A DNA stretch of 64,000 nt from Pseudomonadota bacterium (GTDB taxonomy: Bacteria > Pseudomonadota > Gammaproteobacteria > Burkholderiales > Burkholderiaceae_C): contig JAIUOW010000020.1 in assembly GCA_020161775.1 (NCBI GenBank), positions 34,382 to 98,381 on the forward strand, given 5' to 3'. This document shows, piece by piece, positions 50,173 through 58,742 of this stretch (positions are counted from its first letter, which is position 1; the number at the start of each line of letters is the position of its first letter). The notes beneath the pieces were generated by a model. That model did no database searches and was not told where the DNA came from. It was given only the letters and a program-made list of their open reading frames with translations. Both the position numbers and the translations under genes were made by a program.

Positions 50173-52925
50173 ACTAATCAGCCTTCATAGGAGTGCGTTT
50201 CCCCTCTGGGAGCGCAACGATTTCCTCCCTGGAAATCACTCAGAAATGGTCGAATTAATGCCACGCATTTTTCGACCGGAGGGGCCCACCTTGGGCCTCC
50301 TCGCAACAAAATTCGGCCTCACGGCAGGGATTTTTGTTGCCTGAACGCTACAGTTACAAAATAAAAGTACTGTAGCCGCCGCCTCTCCGGGCGGCCAACA
50401 AAGCGGCACCGCTTTTGGTGCCTTGTTTCTCACCGAAACCACTTTTGGAATGAAGTGACCTCGTCTGTGCGTGCATCTTGGGTAACTGAGTTGTGCGGAG
50501 CCATGGATAAACGACCCGCGCGCAAGCGCACAAATCCGGCGCGAGCTGGATGAATTTCAAGAACAAGACTTGAGAGGGTGGCCGAGGTATAGGGCAAGGG
50601 AAACACAAGTGAACGTTCGCGAGAACCGCCGTCACAATGAAGTAGCTAACTCTTGTGTCCCGGGGCAACCTGGGGAGCTACGGCCAAAAGGCAACGCGTC
50701 TGAGACTGAATGTCATCTACTTCAGTCTGTTCCCATTGAACGCGCGGCGGATAGAACGTCCCTAACCCCATCTTCCGGCCTGCCGGCCGGATGGGCACCA
50801 AGGGAAACGAGGTAAACCCGACACATCGCCACCGCCAGTACGGGGTGGCAACCGAAGCGCAAGCGACGGCCATGGTGTAGCGGGTAGAGGAAGAAGCAAA
50901 AAGCGAATGCCGGCCTGTAACGGGCCGGATAGGGGTTCAAGATTTGCCCCAGCGTGAAAGCGCGCTGACTTGCTTCAGGTGCGACGGCGTAAAGCCTTTG
51001 CAAACTTCAACATGGCCCCGCGGGTAGTCTGCCCGCAGGGGCAGACCTTCGCCCAATGGGTCTCCTCACTGGAGAAGGTATGGCAACACAGCGAAGTGCT
51101 CCGGCACCTCGCGCTGCGTCTTCAGGCGAGCAAATGGATTGGCACCTAGTTGACTGGGGGCTGGTTCAGATGTTTGTCGGGAAGATGCAGACGCGCATTG
51201 CGCAGGCAGAAATGGACAAGGACTATCGACGGGTCAAACGACTTCAGAGAAGCCTTGTTCGATCCTGGCAGGCCAAGGCATTGGCGGTCAGGAAAGTTTC
51301 CGAGAACCAAGGGAAGCGGACGAGTGGCGTCGACCGCGAACTATGGCCTTCACCGAAGGCCAAATGGAATGCGGTGTGTCGATTGAACAAACAGGGATAT
51401 CGGGCGAAGCCTCTGAGGCGCGTCTGGATCCCAAAGACGAACGGCAAGGAGCGCCCTTTGGGCATTCCAACACTGTTCGACCGGGCGATGCAGGCCTTAT
51501 ACCTGCTCGCGCTGGAACCGGTGTCAGAGTGTGCGTCCGACCCAAATAGCTACGGCTTTCGTAAAGGACGATCAACCCACGATGCCCGGAGCCAGTTGTT
51601 CGTGTCGCTATCCCAGAAGGCTTCGGCCCAATGGATTTTGGACGCGGACATCACGGGATTCTTCGACAACATCAACCACGAATGGTTGCTAGCGAATGTT
51701 CACATGAACAAACGCATTCTCCGAAAGTGGTTGAAAGCAGGTGTCGTCGACAGAGGACAACTGCACAGCACCGAGATGGGAACGCCGCAAGGCGGGATCA
51801 TTTCGCCGACATTGGCGAACATCACCTTGAACGGGTTGGAGCGCGGACTCAAGCAGTACCTTAAAAAGGAACTCGGGTCCAAAGCGGCTGACAAGGTGAA
51901 AGTGAATCTGGTTCGATATGCCGACGATTTTGTGGTGACGGGCGACTCGAAGGAGCTGCTTGAATCCATGGTCATACCTTGGATTGTGGAATTCCTGCGC
52001 GAGCGGGGTCTGCAGTTCTCTGAGGAGAAGACCAAGATCGTGCACATCGATGAAGGATTTGACTTCTTAGGGTGGAATTTCCGGAAGTACGACGGAAAGA
52101 TGCTGATCAAGCCGAGCAAGAAAAACGTGAAAGCGTTCTACAGCAAGGTGAGTGAGGGCATCGGAAGTTCGCTGTCAGTTCCAACTGAACTGCTCATCAG
52201 AAAACTCAATCCAGTGCTCCGCGGCTGGGCTGAGTACCACAAAGGAGTGGTTGCCAAAGCGACGTTCTCACGACTTGACCACCTGATTTACTGGAGGTTG
52301 ATGAAATGGGGACGGCGCCGGCATCCTAGAAAGTCGGGCAAGTGGGTCTACGACCACTACTGGCCACAACTCGGCTCACGCCGGGCCATGGCCGTGCACT
52401 TGCCCGATCAGAATGGGGATCTGAGGTCGCTGGTCTTGTACCAGCTTGCGGACACGATAATTGTCCGCCATCAGAAAGTCGACGGGAAATACAACCCGTT
52501 CGACCCTGCGTGGTTTGCCTATGCGGAACGGTTGCTGACGGCCCGAATGTCGCAAGACATCTGGGACACCCAGCGCCTGAAGCTGTGGTTGCAGCAAGGC
52601 GGCAAGTGCGTCTTGTGTGAGCAATTCATTGACAGTACGCGCGCTATGGACGATCACCACATCGTCTACCGCGAGTACGGAGGGAGCCATGCTCTTTCCA
52701 ACCGCGTGCTTCTGCACCCGGTCTGTCACCGGCGGGTACACGCCCTCGGTTTGGAGGTAACCAAGCCGGTCCCAGCACGGGGACTTTAATCTGGAGAAGT
52801 AGACTAGGGTTATGCAACCCAATGAAGCTACCGATCCAGTGGTCGTGCTTGAGCCGGATGCGTCGAAAGGCGCACGTCCGGTTCTTAGGGGGGAGGGAGG
52901 CCGAGAGGCCTCCTTCCTACCCTCC
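50144..52925 (+). mobile_element. Group II intron, full length, with encoded maturase
   Basis: The 5' end starts GTGCGACTCGAAGTCGC, matching the GUGYG consensus. Domains I-III fill 50144 to about 51050, a stretch with no gene but much structure. Domain IV carries the protein gene at 51080-52789. Domain V is canonical, 34 bases, at 52851-52884 (GAGCCGGATGCG, GAAA loop, CGTCCGGTTC). Domain VI follows with the bulged adenosine at 52919. The 3' end is at 52925 by reading-frame reconstruction of both flanking genes, or 52927 by the terminal AY rule. It lies directly behind the ATG of the downstream gene and reads in the same direction, so it can be spliced from that mRNA. Confidence 0.93.
51080..52789 (+). 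CDS. ltrA: Group II intron reverse transcriptase / maturase with HNH endonuclease domain
   Basis: A 569-residue intron-encoded protein. Reverse transcriptase blocks include FRKGRSTHDARSQLFVSL, WILDADITGFFDNINHEWLL, GTPQGGIISPTLANITLNGL and the catalytic YADD at residues 280-283. The maturase X domain follows (LNPVLRGWAEYHKGVV). The C-terminal HNH nuclease has a zinc-type CVLCEQ and DDHHIVYREYGG...CHRRVH. All catalytic residues appear intact, so the intron may be mobile. I chose the ATG at 51080 after GGAG; an upstream ATG at 51056 is less well placed. Confidence 0.95.
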   Translation: MATQRSAPAPRAASSGEQMDWHLVDWGLVQMFVGKMQTRIAQAEMDKDYRRVKRLQRSLVRSWQAKALAVRKVSENQGKRTSGVDRELWPSPKAKWNAVCRLNKQGYRAKPLRRVWIPKTNGKERPLGIPTLFDRAMQALYLLALEPVSECASDPNSYGFRKGRSTHDARSQLFVSLSQKASAQWILDADITGFFDNINHEWLLANVHMNKRILRKWLKAGVVDRGQLHSTEMGTPQGGIISPTLANITLNGLERGLKQYLKKELGSKAADKVKVNLVRYADDFVVTGDSKELLESMVIPWIVEFLRERGLQFSEEKTKIVHIDEGFDFLGWNFRKYDGKMLIKPSKKNVKAFYSKVSEGIGSSLSVPTELLIRKLNPVLRGWAEYHKGVVAKATFSRLDHLIYWRLMKWGRRRHPRKSGKWVYDHYWPQLGSRRAMAVHLPDQNGDLRSLVLYQLADTIIVRHQKVDGKYNPFDPAWFAYAERLLTARMSQDIWDTQRLKLWLQQGGKCVLCEQFIDSTRAMDDHHIVYREYGGSHALSNRVLLHPVCHRRVHALGLEVTKPVPARGL

Positions 52926-53762
52926 ACTCCGCAAAGCCAGACCTCCCACCCCCTGCCTGACCCTGCCGCCGGCATCGGCCTTGTCATCGTCGGCGACGAA
53001 ATCCTGTCGGGCAAGCGTGCCGACAAGCACATGGACAAGGTCATCGAACTGCTGGCCGCGCGCGGCTTGGCGCTGGACTGGGCCGAGTACGTGGGGGACT
53101 CGCCTGGACGCATCACCGCCACGCTCAAGCGGGCATTTGACGGCGGCGGCCTGGTGTTCTGTACCGGCGGCATCGGTGCCACGCCCGACGACCACACCCG
53201 CCAATGTGCCGCGACGGCGCTGGGCGTGGGGCTGCAATTGCACCCGGGCGCCGAGGCGCTGATCCGTGAGCGCATGCAGGATGTGGCGCGCGAGCAGGGC
53301 GTGCCCTACGAGCCCGACCGGCCTGACAACATCCACCGGCTGAACATGGGGGTGTTCCCTGTGGGCGCCCGCCTCATTCCCAACCCCTACAACAAGATCG
53401 CCGGTTTCAGCGTGGGCCATGTGCATTTCGTGCCGGGCTTTCCCGTCATGGCCTGGCCCATGGTCGAGTGGGTGCTGGATACCCAGTACGCCCCACTGTT
53501 TCGCCAGGCCGCCTGGGCTGAGAAATCAGTCATCGTCTTTGGCGCCATGGAAGCTTCCCTGACGCCGCTGATGGAAAACATCGAACAGGCCCACCCCGGC
53601 GTGAAGGTGTTCAGCCTGCCCAGCGTGGACCACCCCCAATATGGCCGCCACATCGAACTGGGCGTCAAGGGCGCGCCGGTGGCGGTGGAAGGCGCCTACA
53701 CGGCGTTGCTGTCGGGGCTGCGGGGCTTTGGCGCGGAGCTTGGCCCTGAATTGGTGCGTTGA
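52812..53762 (+). CDS. Molybdopterin-binding-domain protein (CinA/MoaB-like), start codon separated by the intron
   Basis: From 52926 on, 279 codons encode a protein with a MoCF_biosynth domain: GIGLVIVGDEILSGKRADKH, VFCTGGIGATPDDHTRQ, and NPYNKIAGFSVGHVHFVPGF. Such CinA-N-type proteins are of unclear function (competence-damage or molybdopterin binding). The native start appears to be the ATG at 50141-50143, which after splicing reads MTPQSQTSHPLPDPAAGIG. In the unspliced RNA, an ATG at 52812 inside the intron is in frame and would add 38 intron-encoded residues; I give these coordinates as the present open frame. Confidence 0.88.
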   Translation: MQPNEATDPVVVLEPDASKGARPVLRGEGGREASFLPSTPQSQTSHPLPDPAAGIGLVIVGDEILSGKRADKHMDKVIELLAARGLALDWAEYVGDSPGRITATLKRAFDGGGLVFCTGGIGATPDDHTRQCAATALGVGLQLHPGAEALIRERMQDVAREQGVPYEPDRPDNIHRLNMGVFPVGARLIPNPYNKIAGFSVGHVHFVPGFPVMAWPMVEWVLDTQYAPLFRQAAWAEKSVIVFGAMEASLTPLMENIEQAHPGVKVFSLPSVDHPQYGRHIELGVKGAPVAVEGAYTALLSGLRGFGAELGPELVR

Positions 53763-53768
53763 ATTTGA

Positions 53769-53810
53769 TGCACCAAAGATGTGCATTCCGGGATTGCACA
53801 TCTTTGGTGC
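53769..53810. promoter_or_regulatory. Paired NtrC-like enhancer boxes in a 16-base inverted repeat
   Basis: TGCACCAAAGATGTGCA (53769-53785) and TGCACATCTTTGGTGC (53795-53810) each resemble the NtrC site (TGCACC-N5-GGTGCA). Together they form a perfect 16-base inverted repeat with a 9-base loop. They lie about 95-130 bases upstream of a sigma-54 promoter, normal for an enhancer. The repeat might also act as a weak terminator for the gene before. Confidence 0.65.
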
Positions 53811-53901
53811 TTGCAATCAAAAATACGCGGCTATCAAGCGGGGAAGCGCGGAACTCCGGGCAAAATGCCCTGCGTTGCGAGCGCTGCGGATGCACCAGCT
53901 T

Positions 53902-53917
53902 TGGCACAAAAACTGCA
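53902..53917 (+). promoter_or_regulatory. Sigma-54 promoter of glnA
   Basis: TGGCACAAAAACTGCA matches the -24/-12 consensus (TGGCAC-N5-TTGCA), with GG and GC exactly 12 bases apart. It lies 50 bases before the glnA start, downstream of the NtrC-like boxes. Confidence 0.8.
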
Positions 53918-53966
53918 TTCTGCAATCGTCAATCTTTTTAACAACCATCCAACCCAGGAGAACCTG

Positions 53967-55382
53967 ATGGCAAAGACCGTCGCAGACGTGATGAAGATGG
54001 TGAAGGAAAACGAGGTCAAGTTCGTTGACTTCCGCTTCACCGACACCCGTGGCAAGGAGCAGCACGTGACCGTGCCCGTGTCCGCCTTTGACGAAGACAA
54101 GTTCACGTCCGGCCATGCCTTTGACGGTTCGTCCATTGCGGGCTGGAAGGGTATTGAAGCCTCGGACATGCAGCTCATGCCCGACCCCAACACCGCCAAC
54201 ATCGACCCCTTCTTTGAAGAGTCCACGCTGTTCCTGCAGTGCGACGTGGTCGAGCCCAGCGACGGCAAGGCCTACGACCGCGACCCGCGCTCGATCGCCA
54301 AGCGCGCCGAGGCCTACCTGAAGGCGTCCGGCCTGGGCGATACCGCCTACTTCGGACCGGAACCCGAATTCTTCATCTTCGACGGCGTGCGCTGGAGCAA
54401 CGAGCCCGGCAAGGTCGGCTTCGAGATCGATGAATACGAAGCCCCGTGGAATTCCGGCAAGGTCCTGGAAGGCGGCAACCGCGGCCACCGGCCCACGGTC
54501 AAGGGCGGCTACTTCCCCGTGCCCCCGGTTGACAGCACCCAGGACATGCGCGCCGAGATGTCGCTGATCCTTGAATCGCTGGGCATCCCGGTCGAGGTGT
54601 TCCACCACGAAGTGGCGGGCGCCGGCCAGAACGAAATCGGCACCCGGTTCAGCACGCTGGTCGAGCGCGCCGACTGGACGCAGGTCCTGAAGTACGTGGT
54701 GTGGAACGTGGCCAATGCCTACGGCAAGACGGCAACCTTCATGCCCAAGCCCTACGCTGGCGACAACGGCTCGGGCATGCACGTGCACCAGTCCATCTGG
54801 AAGGACGGCAAGAACCTGTTCGCAGGCGACGGCTACGCCGGCCTGTCCGACTTTGCGCTGTTCTACATTGGCGGCATCATCAAGCACGCCCGCGCGCTGA
54901 ACGCCATCACCAACCCCGGCACCAACAGCTACAAGCGCCTGGTGCCCGGCTTTGAAGCGCCGGTGAAGCTGGCCTACAGCGCCCGCAACCGCTCGGCCTC
55001 CATCCGCATCCCGTTCGTGGCCAACCCCAAGGGCCGCCGCATCGAGGCGCGTTTCCCCGATCCTTCGGCCAACCCGTACCTGGCCTTCTCGGCCCTGATG
55101 ATGGCTGGCCTGGACGGCGTGGAAAACAAGATCCATCCCGGCGAAGCCGCCACCAAGGACCTGTACCACCTGCCGCCCGAAGAAGACGCGAAAGTGCCGA
55201 CCGTGTGCCACAGCCTGGACCAGGCGCTGGACTACCTGGACAAGGACCGCGGCTTCCTGACCAAGGGCGGCGTGTTCACCGACTCCATGCTGGACGCCTA
55301 CATCGAGCTGAAGATGGGTGAAGTGACCCGCTTCCGCATGGCACCGCACCCGGTGGAATACGACATGTACTATTCGCTGTAA
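53967..55382 (+). CDS. glnA: Glutamine synthetase type I
   Basis: A 471-residue enzyme that makes glutamine from glutamate, ammonia and ATP. The family signatures are [17 protein letters not shown] near residue 52 and the ATP-binding block [20 protein letters not shown]. The adenylylation tyrosine is Tyr400 in [10 protein letters not shown]. Length equals the beta-type GS-I norm. AGGAG precedes the ATG at 53967. Control by NtrC/sigma-54 is indicated upstream, and a terminator follows. Confidence 0.97.
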   Translation: MAKTVADVMKMVKENEVKFVDFRFTDTRGKEQHVTVPVSAFDEDKFTSGHAFDGSSIAGWKGIEASDMQLMPDPNTANIDPFFEESTLFLQCDVVEPSDGKAYDRDPRSIAKRAEAYLKASGLGDTAYFGPEPEFFIFDGVRWSNEPGKVGFEIDEYEAPWNSGKVLEGGNRGHRPTVKGGYFPVPPVDSTQDMRAEMSLILESLGIPVEVFHHEVAGAGQNEIGTRFSTLVERADWTQVLKYVVWNVANAYGKTATFMPKPYAGDNGSGMHVHQSIWKDGKNLFAGDGYAGLSDFALFYIGGIIKHARALNAITNPGTNSYKRLVPGFEAPVKLAYSARNRSASIRIPFVANPKGRRIEARFPDPSANPYLAFSALMMAGLDGVENKIHPGEAATKDLYHLPPEEDAKVPTVCHSLDQALDYLDKDRGFLTKGGVFTDSMLDAYIELKMGEVTRFRMAPHPVEYDMYYSL

Positions 55383-55402
55383 TTTCATACAGCCTGTGGT
55401 GC

Positions 55403-55430
55403 AAAAAGGACGGCGCAAGCCGTCCTTTTT
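55403..55430 (+). terminator. Rho-independent terminator of glnA
   Basis: AAAAAGGACGG-cgcaag-CCGTCCTTTTT, a perfect hairpin 20 bases after the glnA stop. Confidence 0.93.
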
Positions 55431-55533
55431 CATTGGTGCGGGCCGCAGGGATATACCGTCGTATTTTGAAAATGCCACCGATTGCCGCATACTGGCAGAC
55501 CGTCCCTGCATTTCCATGATGCGAGGAGAAAGC

Positions 55534-56031
55534 ATGAAGTACCCTGTATTGATCCCGTTGCTTGCTATGTTTCTGGTAGCAAACAGCTTCGCGCAAAGCC
55601 GCATCTTCCGCTGCGGCAACGAATACACCAACAACGCCACCGAAGCCCAGGCGCGTGGCTGCAAGGTGGTGGAAGGCGGCAACGTCACCGTGGTTGAAGG
55701 CACCCGCGTGGCCAATACACCGGCGCCGGTGCGCGTGGCCAATGCCCCGCAGGCCACCCAGCGCGTGGACAACACCGAGCAGCGCGCGCGCGACAACGAC
55801 GCGCGCACGATCCTGGAGGCCGAGCTCAAGAAGGCCGAGGCCCGCCGCGCCGAACTGCTCAAGGAATACAACAACGGCGAACCGGAAAAGCAGGGGCCCG
55901 AGACGCGCAACTACCAGAAGTACCTGGACCGCGTGGCCGAACTCAAGGCCAGCATCGCCCGCAACGACAGCGACATCGCCGGCATTCGCCGCGAATTGGG
56001 CCGCGCCGCCAGCGCGGGTGGGCCAAAATAG
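55534..56031 (+). CDS. Small exported coiled-coil protein between glnA and ntrB
   Basis: A 165-residue protein with a signal peptide (MKYPVLIPLLAMFLVANSFA). The first mature part has two Cys (FRCGNEYTNNATEAQARGCK), reminiscent of short DUF4124-type domains. The second half is a charged helix rich in Ala, Arg and Glu (ILEAELKKAEARRAELLKEY), likely a coiled coil. CGAGGAG lies before the ATG. Its place inside the nitrogen regulation locus, 5 bases ahead of ntrB, implies co-expression. No function is known to me. Confidence 0.8.
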   Translation: MKYPVLIPLLAMFLVANSFAQSRIFRCGNEYTNNATEAQARGCKVVEGGNVTVVEGTRVANTPAPVRVANAPQATQRVDNTEQRARDNDARTILEAELKKAEARRAELLKEYNNGEPEKQGPETRNYQKYLDRVAELKASIARNDSDIAGIRRELGRAASAGGPK

Positions 56032-56036
56032 GCGGC

Positions 56037-57110
56037 TTGAAACCCGCCACCCGCCCCCCCATCACCCAACGCTTCCAGTCGTTTGACCTGCTTGCCACCC
56101 TGGTGGCCGTGGTCCAGAGCGACGGTGCCGTCCTCTTTGCGAACTCTGCCCTTGAAGACGCCCTGGGCACCTCTCGGCGCACGATCGAGGGCGCAAAGCT
56201 GCCAGACTGCTTTACCGAGCCGCACATCCTGCAAAACGCGCTCGAAGGTGCGGGCAGTAATGAGTTTGCGGCCCTGCGCTACGACGCCTGGCTCAAGCGC
56301 CTGAACCACGATCCGCTGCCCGTGCACGTCATCGTCGCGCAGACCGAGCGGCCTGGAGAGATCATCGTGGAGCTGCTGCCGCTGGAGCAGCAGGCCAAGC
56401 AGGACCGTGAAGAGCGCCTGATCGACCAGGCCCAGGCCAACAAGGAACTCATCCGCAACCTGGCGCATGAAATCAAGAACCCGCTGGGCGGCATCCGTGG
56501 CGCGGCGCAGCTGCTGCAGCTGGAGATTGACGCTAGCCTGACCGAATACACCCAGGTGATCATCCACGAGGCCGACCGGCTGCAGACGCTGGTGGACCGC
56601 CTGCTGGCGCCGCACCGCCGTCCGCATGTGGTGGGTGACGTGAACATCCACGAGGTATGCGAGCGTGTTCGCTCGCTGATCCTGGCGGAATTTCCGCGCG
56701 GGCTGAAGGTCGTGCGGGAGTACGACATCTCGATCCCCGAGTTTCGCGGCGACCGCGAACAGCTGATCCAGGCGGTGCTCAACATCGCCCACAACGCCTG
56801 CCAGGCGCTGTCGGAACGCATTGCCGCGGGTGACGCGCAACTGGTGTTTCGCACGCGCATCGCCCGACAGGTGACATTCGGTAAACAGCGGTACCGACTG
56901 GCATTGGAATTGCATGTCATCGACAACGGGCCCGGCGTGCCGGACTCGATCAAGGACCGCATCTTCTATCCACTGGTGTCAGGGCGTGAAGGCGGTTCGG
57001 GGCTGGGGCTGACGCTGGCGCAAACCTTCGTGCAGCAGCACCATGGCCTGATCGAGTGCGACAGCGTGCCCGGGAGGACGGATTTCAAGCTGTTGATTCC
57101 GTTGCCATGA
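56037..57110 (+). CDS. ntrB: Nitrogen regulation sensor histidine kinase NtrB
   Basis: A 357-residue cytoplasmic kinase/phosphatase that controls NtrC and responds to PII. An N-terminal PAS-like domain (VAVVQSDGAVLFANSALEDA) precedes the phosphorylated His in NLAHEIKNPLGGIRGAAQLL (residue ~143). The ATP-binding N and G boxes (NIAHNACQAL; DNGPGVPDSI; GGSGLGLTLAQ) are complete. There is no membrane segment, as expected. The start is TTG at 56037, 5 bases after the previous stop. The synonym is glnL. Confidence 0.94.
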   Translation: MKPATRPPITQRFQSFDLLATLVAVVQSDGAVLFANSALEDALGTSRRTIEGAKLPDCFTEPHILQNALEGAGSNEFAALRYDAWLKRLNHDPLPVHVIVAQTERPGEIIVELLPLEQQAKQDREERLIDQAQANKELIRNLAHEIKNPLGGIRGAAQLLQLEIDASLTEYTQVIIHEADRLQTLVDRLLAPHRRPHVVGDVNIHEVCERVRSLILAEFPRGLKVVREYDISIPEFRGDREQLIQAVLNIAHNACQALSERIAAGDAQLVFRTRIARQVTFGKQRYRLALELHVIDNGPGVPDSIKDRIFYPLVSGREGGSGLGLTLAQTFVQQHHGLIECDSVPGRTDFKLLIPLP

Positions 57111-57151
57111 AAACCCCAACGCAGTCTGACCTGAGGTGACAAAAAACATGA

Positions 57152-57226
57152 CAGCCCCCACGCTCACAGCGTTCGCTGCCCCCCGAGGGGGCCGCCAGTG
57201 CCCTTCGGGCGGCCGGGCGGGCACTG
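57152..57226. repeat. Palindromic GC-rich repeat between ntrB and ntrC
   Basis: The stretch contains CCCCACGCTCAC...GTTCGCTGCC, then CCCCCGAGGGGGC, and GCCGCC-agtgcccttc-GGGCGGC, making several nested hairpins. From general knowledge, sequences of this look recur many times in Comamonadaceae genomes. It ends 1-2 bases before the ntrC start. Confidence 0.65.
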
Positions 57227-57227
57227 T

Positions 57228-58742
57228 ATGAAGCCGATCTGGATCGTTGACGATGACCAGTCCATCCGGTTCGTGCTGGAAAAGGCGCTGTTGCGCGAAG
57301 ACCTGCCCACGCGCAGCTTCACCAACCCCCGCGAAGTGCTGGCCGCGCTGGAAGCCGGCACCGACGAGGACGGCCCGCAGATCCTGGTGAGTGACATCCG
57401 CATGCCGGGCGGCTCGGGCCTGGACCTGCTGTCCAAGGTCAAGGAAAAGCACCCTGGGCTGCCGGTCATCATCATGACCGCGTTCTCTGACCTGGACAGC
57501 GCCGTATCGGCCTTCCAGGGCGGTGCGTTTGAGTACCTGCCCAAGCCCTTTGACCTGCCCAAGGCGGTGGAGCTGATCCGCCGCGCGGTAGAGGAAAGCC
57601 AGCGCGAGGAGGTGGCCGAGGAGCGCATGGCGGCCGCGCCTGAAATGCTGGGCCAGGCGCCCGCGATGCAGGACGTGTTCCGCGCCATTGGCCGCCTGAG
57701 CCAGAGCAACGTCACGGTCATGATCACCGGCGAATCCGGCTCGGGCAAGGAGCTGGTCGCGCGCGCATTGCACAAGCATTCACCGCGCGCCAACGGCCCG
57801 TTCGTGGCGATCAACACCGCAGCCATTCCCAAGGATCTGCTGGAGTCCGAGCTGTTTGGCCACGAGCGCGGCGCCTTCACCGGCGCGCAGACCATGCGCC
57901 GCGGCCGCTTTGAGCAGGCCGAAGGCGGCACGCTGTTCCTGGACGAAATTGGCGACATGCCGTTTGACCTGCAGACGCGGCTGCTGCGCGTGTTGAGCGA
58001 CGGGCATTTCTACCGGGTGGGCGGGCACAACGCCGTCAAGGCCAATGTGCGCGTCATTGCCGCGACCCACCAGGACCTGGAGCAGCGCGTGAAGGAAGGT
58101 GTGTTCCGCGAGGACCTGTTTCACCGGCTCAACGTGATCCGCCTGCGCCTGCCCGCCTTGCGTGAACGCAAGGAAGACGTGCCCATGCTCACGCGTCATT
58201 TCCTGCAGCAAAGCGCCAAGCAGCTGGGCGTGGAGCCCAAGCGAATTTCCGACCAGGCCTTGGCGCAACTGGGGGGCTTCAACTTCCCCGGCAACGTGCG
58301 TCAGCTGGAGAATATCTGCCACTGGCTCACCGTGATGGCGCCGGCCCAGGTGATCGAGCCCAAGGACCTGCCACCCGAAGTGGCGGGACTGGCGCCTGCG
58401 GCGCCCGCCGATGCCGCGGTGCGTGCCGATGCCACCCGCGCGGCACCAGTCATGGACGATGCGGCCGAGGCCCGGATGCCGGCTGGAGTGGGTGCGCCCG
58501 CCGTGGGCGCGGCGGCAGCGTTCAACGGCTCGGGCTGGGAAACCGGCCTGGAAGCCGAGGCGCTCGAGCTTCTGGCCACCGGCCGGCACGACGTGTGGGA
58601 CGAGCTCACCAAGCGGTTTGAATCCAAGCTGATCCTGACCGCGCTGGCCAACACGCGCGGGCGCCGCATCGAGGCGGCTCAAAAGCTCGGTATCGGGCGC
58701 AACACCATCACCCGCAAGATTCAGGAACTAGGTCTGGAGTAG
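57228..58742 (+). CDS. ntrC: Nitrogen regulation response regulator NtrC
   Basis: A 504-residue enhancer-binding activator of sigma-54 promoters. The receiver domain has the acidic pocket VDDDQ and the phospho-acceptor Asp56 (VSDIRMPGG). The AAA+ domain has GESGSGKELVARALH, GAFTGA and DEIGDMP. A long Ala-rich linker (~395-445) leads to a Fis-type HTH (RRIEAAQKLGIGRNTITRKI). The ATG at 57228 lies directly behind a palindromic repeat with no clear ribosome binding site, which may limit translation. It overlaps xthA by 15 bases at the 3' end. Confidence 0.96.
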   Translation: MKPIWIVDDDQSIRFVLEKALLREDLPTRSFTNPREVLAALEAGTDEDGPQILVSDIRMPGGSGLDLLSKVKEKHPGLPVIIMTAFSDLDSAVSAFQGGAFEYLPKPFDLPKAVELIRRAVEESQREEVAEERMAAAPEMLGQAPAMQDVFRAIGRLSQSNVTVMITGESGSGKELVARALHKHSPRANGPFVAINTAAIPKDLLESELFGHERGAFTGAQTMRRGRFEQAEGGTLFLDEIGDMPFDLQTRLLRVLSDGHFYRVGGHNAVKANVRVIAATHQDLEQRVKEGVFREDLFHRLNVIRLRLPALRERKEDVPMLTRHFLQQSAKQLGVEPKRISDQALAQLGGFNFPGNVRQLENICHWLTVMAPAQVIEPKDLPPEVAGLAPAAPADAAVRADATRAAPVMDDAAEARMPAGVGAPAVGAAAAFNGSGWETGLEAEALELLATGRHDVWDELTKRFESKLILTALANTRGRRIEAAQKLGIGRNTITRKIQELGLE

